A DNA stretch of 11,929 nt from Planctomycetota bacterium (GTDB taxonomy: Bacteria; Planctomycetota; UBA8742; SKZP01; JAIOTL01), in assembly GCA_021106775.1 (NCBI GenBank), contig JAIOTL010000196.1:1-11929 (forward strand). Direction: 5' to 3'. Numbering within the stretch: the first letter of the stretch is position 1; each line of letters starts with the position of its first letter. Position numbers and translations under genes: made by a program. Positions 6,581 through 11,929 of the stretch are shown here, piece after piece. The notes below the pieces were generated by a model. The model was not told the DNA's origin. It did no database searches and saw only the letters and a list, made by a program, of their open reading frames with translations.

Positions 6581-8188
6581 TTACGGGGTGTGGACGATTT
6601 CGATGTTATCAACCTGAAAGAACCAGTCATATTGACCCGAATAATAAAACCGAACCTTCATGTCAGCGTTGCCAAGAGCATATTGGGAAATGTCATAGAT
6701 TTTGTGCTGACCGTAATAAAAATTCTGCCAGTCAGTCAAATATTCAGCAATCAACCGCCATAAATTGCCATCAAAAACCTCGATTCGTGCTTTGTCAGCA
6801 TAGCTGTTATTCTCGTATCGTTGAAAATTCCCATCAAGTTCTAAAAAGATATTACCCGATGTGTAAGCGGAACAGTCAATCGCAGGAGAAGTCAGAAATT
6901 CCTCGAGAGTAATGTTTGAGCCGGCTAGGTATGCGCTGCAAGATGCGCAATTTCCGCTTCCAGGCGTAAGATTCTCATCATGAGTACCATTTTCAAGAAA
7001 CCATGTCTTATAAAAGTTTGTCCCACCAGTTCCACCGTCGGTAATCGTCCACGCAAAAGGGAAACTGCCTAAGCCGTCCCAATCCTCAGAAAATATGACA
7101 TTTTTACTCAGGATTCCAGTTCCTTTGAGATGAACAATAGCTGGTGAATTCACATCATTGTATGCAATAATCAAATCTGCTTCAAAATTCCCAACAACCT
7201 CTGGCTCAAACTCAATCTCGATAGTTTTCAGGTCACCTGGAACAACAATATAAGGGGCTCTGCCAGATTTTATGCTGTATGCTTCCTTTCCTGAACCAGA
7301 GAAAATTATTGAAAGGATAGATAAATCAGCAGTGCCAGCATTAGTAATTTCAAGCGTTTTCACGACACTCGTATTAATTTTTACTCCGCTGAAATTAATG
7401 TTGTTTGTATTTGCTGAAAACACAGGAGCAGCGTTATTGACGGTTGCAACAAGCAGACATCTTAAGGGATTCTCAAAATTCGGCGCATTATGATATAGAA
7501 CAAGCACTGCATTTTTGTTGCCGATATACTGAGGATTGCATATAACCTGGATTAATGCAGACTCTGATAAATCAATTGTTTCATTTATAAAACTTCGCAA
7601 AAGGGAGAATTCACCTTTGTTTGTCCCTGTAATTTCTGCAGACTCAATGATTAAAGTAGCAATACCTTCGTTTTTTATTGAAACATCTTCAGTTTTCGAT
7701 TGTCCTAGGAGAATTTCATTGAAATTCAAGGTTTGCGAATCAACTGTCATCAAAGGTTCTGCAGTTGCTTTCCCTCGAAGCTTCAGCACAAGTTGAATCT
7801 CGTTTGCTGAATCAAAAATCTCGATTTTCGCTTCCCTTTTGCCTACATCGTCAACTGGATTAAAAGCAACTGAAACAACATGTTCACCACCGTTTGCTGT
7901 GACATTAACCGGCACATTTCCGCTTACAAAGTCGAATTCTAAAGCACTTTCTCCGGTAATGACAAATTCAGCAATTCTAACGTCTTCAGAGCTATTATTC
8001 ACAATTTTAGTGTCAAGTTCGACTATGCTGTTTATGCCAACTGAACCGAAATCCATAATTGATTTCTCAGCATAAAACAATTTCTCATTATCAGTATCGC
8101 AGGAAAATAAGGCAAAAACACATAATAATGTAAAAATTATAAATCGCATAAGCTTACTCTTCAGTCGGACAATAACTTTTTCTATCAT
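6581..8188 (-). CDS. Lipoprotein with three ASH (choice-of-anchor D) repeats and jelly-roll C-terminus
   Basis: 535 residues from ATG 8188, whose ATGA overlaps the stop of the upstream CinA-like gene. An internal ATG at 8149 gives a tidier short signal peptide (MRFIIFTLLCVFALFSC) and has a weak GAAGAG upstream; either start is possible. The lipobox LFSC places the acylated Cys at 30 (17 in the short form). Three immunoglobulin-like repeats follow at about 36-141, 144-248 and 254-357. Each shows the ASH pattern (LNFNEILLGQSKTEDVSIKN-type opening, then a FNP or FEP strand). Residues 363-533 form a separate beta domain with many Trp/Tyr residues and a Cys pair (NCASC, 414-417), ending FFQVDNIEI; this resembles choice-of-anchor J / MAM-like jelly rolls. 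No active site is seen, so an envelope adhesion or structural role is inferred. Confidence 0.85.
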   Translation of the reverse strand: MIEKVIVRLKSKLMRFIIFTLLCVFALFSCDTDNEKLFYAEKSIMDFGSVGINSIVELDTKIVNNSSEDVRIAEFVITGESALEFDFVSGNVPVNVTANGGEHVVSVAFNPVDDVGKREAKIEIFDSANEIQLVLKLRGKATAEPLMTVDSQTLNFNEILLGQSKTEDVSIKNEGIATLIIESAEITGTNKGEFSLLRSFINETIDLSESALIQVICNPQYIGNKNAVLVLYHNAPNFENPLRCLLVATVNNAAPVFSANTNNINFSGVKINTSVVKTLEITNAGTADLSILSIIFSGSGKEAYSIKSGRAPYIVVPGDLKTIEIEFEPEVVGNFEADLIIAYNDVNSPAIVHLKGTGILSKNVIFSEDWDGLGSFPFAWTITDGGTGGTNFYKTWFLENGTHDENLTPGSGNCASCSAYLAGSNITLEEFLTSPAIDCSAYTSGNIFLELDGNFQRYENNSYADKARIEVFDGNLWRLIAEYLTDWQNFYYGQHKIYDISQYALGNADMKVRFYYSGQYDWFFQVDNIEIVHTP

Positions 8189-8940
8189 GCATAATAAAAT
8201 TCGATTTTCTCGATTAATTTCTGGTCTGTAAATTCACTTTTGAATTTCTCGACGATTCCCTCAAGCGTCCGTCTGCCTCGACCGTCAAAGGTTACAACCG
8301 TCCACCATCTGTCGTCATCATACTGCGGATATGAGCCGACCAACAGGTTATCATATTCTTTATCATATTTGTTTAAAACTGATGTAAGCTCAGTTTCTTC
8401 GAGGTTGATGTTAAATTTAACCTGCACATATTCCTCACCGCCGACAAAACGGTTTGAAATCGCCTTGAATTTTTCAGCAAAAAGTTGCGGACCACCTGGA
8501 AAACTGTAAACATTCTCGGTTTTAATGATTGGAAACACAAGTTTGCCAGCCCAGATGAGCTTTGAACCCTCAGGAACATCAGCCATTTTGAGTACGCTTT
8601 CGTTGAACCTGTTACTGTAAAGCTGACGCAGATTATCTTCAAGCTCTTTATTGCGGATGAGTTTTCGGTCAAGTCCCTTAGCGACACCAGCCATTGTAAC
8701 ATCGTCGTGCGAAGGTCCGATTCCGCCGGACGTGAAAATAAACGTCGGATCCAAATCCTGCTTCGCGCGCTTTATCGAAAACGCAATTCTATCAGCCTCA
8801 TCAGGTAAAATTGTAATACCGATTAGGCGTAGTCCGAGTTCGGGTGCTTTTTTGATGACAAGTTTGCCATTTTCGTCCTGCATTTTACCGGTTAGAATCT
8901 CGTTTCCCGTCAGAATCAAGTATGCTGTGGGGTCTTTCAC
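8185..8940 (-). CDS. CinA N-terminal / MoaB-like domain protein, stand-alone
   Basis: I choose GTG 8940 (251 residues) because AAAGGGA lies five bases upstream; a TTG at 8955 would put that site inside the gene. Residues 6-150 are the MoCF/CinA fold: LTGNEILTGKMQDENG (early loop), TSGGIGPSHDD (70-80; the family form is TGGLGPTxDD), a VPEG segment and VYSFPGGP, equivalent to the LPGVP loop. A second alpha/beta portion (about 165-251) resembles the middle domain of CinA. Full-length CinA adds a C-terminal PncC nicotinamide-mononucleotide amidohydrolase domain, absent here. In the family this fold binds molybdopterin or acts on ADP-ribose/FAD-type pyrophosphates; which applies here cannot be read from sequence. 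It is likely cytoplasmic. It overlaps the downstream lipoprotein gene by 4 bp, implying translational coupling. Confidence 0.87.
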   Translation of the reverse strand: MKDPTAYLILTGNEILTGKMQDENGKLVIKKAPELGLRLIGITILPDEADRIAFSIKRAKQDLDPTFIFTSGGIGPSHDDVTMAGVAKGLDRKLIRNKELEDNLRQLYSNRFNESVLKMADVPEGSKLIWAGKLVFPIIKTENVYSFPGGPQLFAEKFKAISNRFVGGEEYVQVKFNINLEETELTSVLNKYDKEYDNLLVGSYPQYDDDRWWTVVTFDGRGRRTLEGIVEKFKSEFTDQKLIEKIEFYYA

Positions 8941-8945
8941 GACAA

Positions 8946-8952
8946 TCCCTTT
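8946..8952 (-). promoter_or_regulatory. Ribosome binding site that sets the GTG start of the CinA-like gene
   Basis: AAAGGGA on the minus strand, five bases before GTG 8940. It favours this start over TTG 8955, which would leave the site inside the coding region. Confidence 0.6.
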
Positions 8953-9094
8953 CAATTATGTGAAACGGTTGAGAGCAACAGAATCGAACTTAAGATAAAA
9001 GAATATTGATTACATTACAATCACATTTCGCGCTTTCCGCATTTCCAAAGTCTTTTTTTAATCAAATGTATAATATAGCTTTCATAAGCAACTA

Positions 9095-10021
9095 TTACTC
9101 GTCTTCGTCGTCATCCTTAGGCTGAATCTTAGGCTTCACATTCTCGGTTGTTGCAGGCTTAGCATATTTCAGTGTGCGAGTAAAAGTAAACTCTCCAGCA
9201 TCATTATCATCCATTGATACACTCATTGTACCTTCAGTTGAAATTACCCTATTGTAAGTCAAATCAAATATAATGGTTCGTTCCCACGTAATACTCAGTA
9301 TTTCATCAGACATTTTTTCAGGTGAAAGATCACATTTACCTTCCCAGTTTATGTATGCGATTTCGAATTTTTTAGTGGTTTCTACTTTATCGAGTTTAAA
9401 TTTACTTTTCATGTTTGAGAAATTTAGACTACCGATTTCTTCAGATTCAATTAGTTTGACATTAAACGGTATTAATATGTCTGTGTCCCAGCTATCACCT
9501 ACTTTCACAGCCTTTTTTGGTGGCATAAATCCCAAAATATTTCCTGCAGGATAAAAAAACAATATCTCTCGAACTTTATAATCAGGCTTTTCATCTAAGG
9601 TAAGCTGATAATCATCTGTTAATCCGAATTTCAAAGTTATGTTTTTAAGCTCATCAGTATCTTCGTAAGGTTCCTCACCCTCATAAACAGACTCATTTTT
9701 CATTGTTCCCATGAAATCGCTGAATTTTATCTTACTCGGTTTATTATCTTTCATTTCAGTTATTTTGGCATTCGATGTTGCATCAATATTCATAGTCTGA
9801 CTTGATCTTTGACTATTTTGAATCATAGATATTTTAATTATTTCCTTCCATTTCATGTCTTTAGTAAATTTCGGTGTTAGGTCGTAAGATTTTGATTGTT
9901 TTGTTTGCGGCTGTTCTTTTTTCTCAGGTTTTTCCTTAACCTCAGCATCTTGCGATGATAATCCGCCAAATAGTACAAATATAAAAATTGCTGTAATAAA
10001 AAAAATAGCTGATTTCTTCAT
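9095..10021 (-). CDS. Secreted protein of unknown function, paralogue A
   Basis: 308 residues. ATG 10021 follows an excellent AAGGAGG (10029-10035, seven-base spacer). Residues 1-23 are a Sec signal peptide (KKS start, long Ile/Phe/Leu core, GLSSQ cut region) without a lipobox Cys. A Lys/Glu-rich linker (26-43) leads to KSYDLTPKF. The core is beta-rich, with the block PAGNILGFMPPKKAVKVGDSWD at 158-179, then KFKLDKV (207-213), EIAYINWEGKCDLS (220-233) and NRVISTEG (257-264). The tail is proline/lysine then acidic, ending DDDEDE. The 'PP..AVKVGDSW' element resembles DUF6263-type secreted proteins, a tentative link. It is clearly a paralogue of the gene immediately upstream, from which it is separated by 65 bp, consistent with one operon. 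No catalytic signature is recognised. Confidence 0.83.
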   Translation of the reverse strand: MKKSAIFFITAIFIFVLFGGLSSQDAEVKEKPEKKEQPQTKQSKSYDLTPKFTKDMKWKEIIKISMIQNSQRSSQTMNIDATSNAKITEMKDNKPSKIKFSDFMGTMKNESVYEGEEPYEDTDELKNITLKFGLTDDYQLTLDEKPDYKVREILFFYPAGNILGFMPPKKAVKVGDSWDTDILIPFNVKLIESEEIGSLNFSNMKSKFKLDKVETTKKFEIAYINWEGKCDLSPEKMSDEILSITWERTIIFDLTYNRVISTEGTMSVSMDDNDAGEFTFTRTLKYAKPATTENVKPKIQPKDDDEDE

Positions 10022-10028
10022 TTAATTT

Positions 10029-10035
10029 CCTCCTT
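10029..10035 (-). promoter_or_regulatory. Strong Shine-Dalgarno of paralogue A
   Basis: AAGGAGG on the minus strand with a seven-base spacer to ATG 10021, the strongest ribosome binding site in the window. This suggests high translation of this secreted protein. Confidence 0.7.
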
Positions 10036-10086
10036 AGTTTTTTGAGTGAATTCCTTTACCTATCTTATTTGACTGTAAATATAAAA

Positions 10087-11025
10087 TTATTCATCGTCGT
10101 CGGCTTTGGGCTTAATCGGTTTGTCTTCTGGGTCTGGCTTAGATTTTTCATCGTAAATACATTTCTTATTAACATAAAGCTTCAATCCACCTTTCACTAC
10201 TTTGCCAATTTCCGCTGTCGATTCTCCATCCGAACTTATCACCCGTTTATTCGTCAAATCATACTTGATTTTTACAGACCACTTGACATCAAAAGGTCCC
10301 GAATTCTTGTATGAACTCAGTTTGCACGTGCCTTCCCACACAATATGCGCAATCTCATTATCCTTGCTTTTACCGACTTTATCAAGCTTGAATTTTCCTT
10401 TAATATCCTCGAATTTTTCACTATCTTTGTCAAAAGCTGCTTGATTAATCGGTAGCATATTCGATTTCCAGGTATCACCAACTTTCACTGCTCGAACCGG
10501 AGGGTCGAACCAAGCAATATTCCCGCAAGGATGTACCAAAAGAATATCGTTACGCATGTTATTGTTCTTAGTAATCTTCAACGTGAGATCTTCTTGAATA
10601 TCCGCCTCAACATACCCGCTTTTTACAGAATATTCATATGTGTACTCGCTTGAATCGCTGTATTTCTCAATAACATTACCTTTGCCGTCACAGTTGTAAT
10701 ATTTTATCTTTGTCGGGATATTGTTCTTGCTTTCGGTAAATTTTACCTTCATTTTCAGAGCTACCGAATCTTCGACAGTAGAGGAATAATCGTTGCCGTA
10801 GCTGTATTCGAGGATTGATTTGATTGAGACTTCCTCGCTCCAGACAGTGCCTTTGTTGAATACAGGTTTCAAATCATACGATTTAGCTGGTTTTTTTACC
10901 TCAGGCTTTTCTTTCGTTTCATTCTGAGGTTTTTTTTCATCAGTTTTTGGTTCAACTTGTGAAATAACAGTGTGTGCAAGTAGCAGACATGTCAGAACCG
11001 CAGAAGCCAGCAAATATCTGAACAT
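10087..11025 (-). CDS. Secreted protein of unknown function, paralogue B
   Basis: 312 residues from ATG 11025, chosen because GGAGG (11031-11035) sits five bases upstream; the in-frame ATG at 11037 would overlap that site and add four charged residues before the signal peptide. Residues 1-22 are a Sec signal peptide (MFRYLLASAVLTCLLLAHTV, cut near VIS-Q). A Lys/Glu/Pro linker leads to KSYDLKPVF (49-57). It then shares, in order, the anchors of paralogue A: CGNIAWFDPPVRAVKVGDTW (167-186), KFKLDKV (211-217), EIAHIVWEGTCKLS (224-237), YDLTNKRVISSDGE (255-268). The end is KPIKPKADDDE, an acidic tail like that of A. The middle region (about 60-150) differs most, with a longer Tyr/Ser-rich part. 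It is the promoter-proximal gene of the minus-strand block. Confidence 0.83.
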   Translation of the reverse strand: MFRYLLASAVLTCLLLAHTVISQVEPKTDEKKPQNETKEKPEVKKPAKSYDLKPVFNKGTVWSEEVSIKSILEYSYGNDYSSTVEDSVALKMKVKFTESKNNIPTKIKYYNCDGKGNVIEKYSDSSEYTYEYSVKSGYVEADIQEDLTLKITKNNNMRNDILLVHPCGNIAWFDPPVRAVKVGDTWKSNMLPINQAAFDKDSEKFEDIKGKFKLDKVGKSKDNEIAHIVWEGTCKLSSYKNSGPFDVKWSVKIKYDLTNKRVISSDGESTAEIGKVVKGGLKLYVNKKCIYDEKSKPDPEDKPIKPKADDDE

Positions 11026-11030
11026 TTTTT

Positions 11031-11035
11031 CCTCC
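11031..11035 (-). promoter_or_regulatory. Ribosome binding site that sets the start of paralogue B
   Basis: GGAGG followed by five A and then ATG 11025 on the minus strand. The upstream ATG 11037 overlaps this motif and has no equivalent site of its own. Confidence 0.65.
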
Positions 11036-11058
11036 ATATGAGTTTCAACTTTATTTTA

Positions 11059-11076
11059 ATTATAAACTGCTCGCAG
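11059..11076 (-). promoter_or_regulatory. Putative -10 box and adjacent dyad upstream of paralogue B
   Basis: On the minus strand a perfect TATAAT (11064-11059) lies 33 bp before the start. Directly upstream of it is CTGC-TC-GCAG (11067-11076), an inverted repeat that falls in the -10/-35 spacer and could be an operator. No good -35 is seen at the usual distance, so an activator or an alternative sigma factor may be involved, or the match is chance in AT-rich DNA. Confidence 0.4.
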
Positions 11077-11165
11077 CAATCGAATACTTAATCTTTCATA
11101 AATTTATACGATGTGCTCAACAAAATCTGATTTTTATACGTTTTCCATGAGAAATTTGTTGATGT

Positions 11166-11175
11166 ATTCGCGAAT
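11166..11175. repeat. 10-bp perfect palindrome ATTCGCGAAT upstream of iorB
   Basis: A perfect palindrome 37 bp before the iorB start in the 187-bp divergent spacer. It is a candidate regulator site only; no second copy was noticed in the window. Confidence 0.3.
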
Positions 11176-11212
11176 TTTTAGAGAATCAGCTTAAAACAGA
11201 TGTGAGGCAAAC

Positions 11213-11800
11213 ATGAGTGAGATTACGAATATAGTGATGTGTGGGGTCGGCGGACAGGGTGTGCTGTTGGCAAGCGAACTGATTATTGAGGTCGCACGTG
11301 TGAACGGTTTTGAGGTGCGCAAGTCGGAGGTTCATGGCATGGCACAGCGCGGTGGTGCTGTTTCCAGTCATGTTCGGTTCGGTCGCGATGTGTTTTCACC
11401 GCTGATTCCCGAATATGCTGCCGATTTTATAATGTCGTTTGAGTACATGGAAGCCCTGCGATATACGAATATGGTCAACAAAAGTACGAAGATTTATCTG
11501 AATGCGCACAAGCTTGTGCCGACGACGGTGATGATGGGTGGACCAGCATATCCTGAGAACATCGAAGCTGAGCTTTTGCCGATGACCGAGTCTGTTTATA
11601 CGGTGCCAGCATTGAATTTTGCTCAGGAGCTGGGCAATGGGCGCGCGGAAAACGTGGTTCTGCTGGGTGCGGTCGCTCCGAAGTTGCCATTTGACAAGGA
11701 TTCATGGGCGGAAGTGATGAAGCGCAACCTGAAGCCCAAGCTCGTTGACCTTAATCTGATAGCCTTCGAAAAGGGCTACAACTTCGGCACCACCCTCTAA
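11213..11800 (+). CDS. iorB: Indolepyruvate ferredoxin oxidoreductase beta subunit
   Basis: 195 residues, normal for IorB. The N-terminus has GVGGQGVLLAS (11-21), the 2-oxoacid:acceptor oxidoreductase gamma-type domain loop, and EVHGMAQRGGAVSSHVR (39-55), the family hallmark. With the alpha subunit IorA (thiamine diphosphate and iron-sulfur bearing), IorB oxidatively decarboxylates aryl pyruvates such as indolepyruvate to aryl-acetyl-CoA, reducing ferredoxin, in anaerobic aromatic amino acid catabolism; some relatives run it in reverse. ATG 11213 follows GAGG at a six-base spacer. IorA normally sits directly upstream, but here the upstream gene is divergent and unrelated, and the 129 bp downstream show no iorA. 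The coding DNA is richer in G+C than the rest (hand counts: 32/60 at 11221-11280 and 36/60 at 11641-11700, against 16/60 at 9421-9480), which may reflect strong expression or a different history. Confidence 0.92.
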   Translation: MSEITNIVMCGVGGQGVLLASELIIEVARVNGFEVRKSEVHGMAQRGGAVSSHVRFGRDVFSPLIPEYAADFIMSFEYMEALRYTNMVNKSTKIYLNAHKLVPTTVMMGGPAYPENIEAELLPMTESVYTVPALNFAQELGNGRAENVVLLGAVAPKLPFDKDSWAEVMKRNLKPKLVDLNLIAFEKGYNFGTTL

Positions 11801-11929
11801 CCTGTAATTATCAAGTCAATATTGGCATTATTTTCAAAAACAATCTGTTTTAAAAGATTCCGATTGTAAACTATGTATATAATTCTCAATTGATGAGATG
11901 AAAAATGCATGCAAAAAATAATAATACAA
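11801..11929 (+). other. AT-rich end of window, possible start of a further gene
   Basis: No gene can be called here. A TATAAT at 11878-11883 could be a -10 box but has no good -35. ATG 11905 opens a frame (MHAKNNNT) that is still open at the edge, with only a weak GAG upstream, so a plus-strand gene might begin here. No terminator hairpin for iorB is visible. Confidence 0.2.

Noticed and set aside
6562..6912. Cys- and His-rich 116-residue open frame on the plus strand
   Set aside because: It lies entirely antisense to the jelly-roll end of the ASH lipoprotein, has no ribosome binding site, and its composition is what the opposite-strand codons would give.
8956..9094. Search for a terminator or promoter between paralogue A and the CinA-like gene
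   Set aside because: The minus strand shows no GC-rich stem followed by T residues and no convincing -35/-10 pair, so it is unclear whether the minus-strand block is one transcript.

Overview
The window is AT-rich bacterial DNA with compact gene spacing and mostly clear Shine-Dalgarno sequences. It carries ten genes: nine complete and one cut by the left edge. The best taxonomic guess is a low-GC member of the Planctomycetota or a PVC-type relative. The guess rests on protein style: a two-CxxC 'CW...FSWW' protein, a DUF2341/PA14/PKD exported protein, a secreted protein with SH3-like N-terminal repeats, an orphan pseudopilin, and lineage-specific secreted proteins. No rRNA or other phylogenetic marker is present, so this is inference. 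Cloacimonadota-like or other environmental phyla remain possible. I saw no tRNA, rRNA, CRISPR array, transposase or phage gene.

Layout. Positions 1-2523 (minus) hold a two-gene unit: a large exported DUF2341-PA14-PKD-helical-repeat protein, then 14 bp later a small protein with two CxxC pairs that runs off the left edge. Divergent from it is a HAD-family phosphatase (2625-3311, plus). Its 3' end overlaps by 13 bp the 3' end of a degenerate short-chain dehydrogenase (3299-4048, minus). A 232-bp divergent spacer follows, with a terminator-like hairpin and a 14-bp dyad, leading to an orphan type IV pilin-like protein (4281-4805, plus) and a secreted multidomain protein (4909-6459, plus). The convergent gap 6460-6580 holds a degenerate copy of the dispersed GTCATTGCGAGGAG-type repeat.

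Positions 6581-11025 are all minus. In transcription order they are two tandem paralogous secreted proteins (10087-11025, then 9095-10021), a stand-alone CinA/MoaB-like domain protein (8185-8940), and a lipoprotein with three ASH-type repeats and a jelly-roll-like C-terminus (6581-8188). The last two overlap by 4 bp (ATGA). At the right edge, iorB (11213-11800, plus) encodes the beta subunit of indolepyruvate ferredoxin oxidoreductase. It has no iorA beside it within the window and is visibly more GC-rich than its neighbours.

How the genes work together. Six of the ten genes encode exported or envelope proteins: the PA14 protein, the pseudopilin, the SH3-like protein, the two paralogues and the ASH lipoprotein. 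The other four are a phosphatase, an SDR, a CinA-like protein and IorB, which look like cytoplasmic housekeeping or metabolic genes, and no single pathway links them. I do not see a convincing new defence or mobile system. The most interesting items are the paralogous secreted pair with a shared acidic tail, the pseudopilin leader region, the dispersed-repeat remnant, the CinA/lipoprotein coupling and the isolated iorB.
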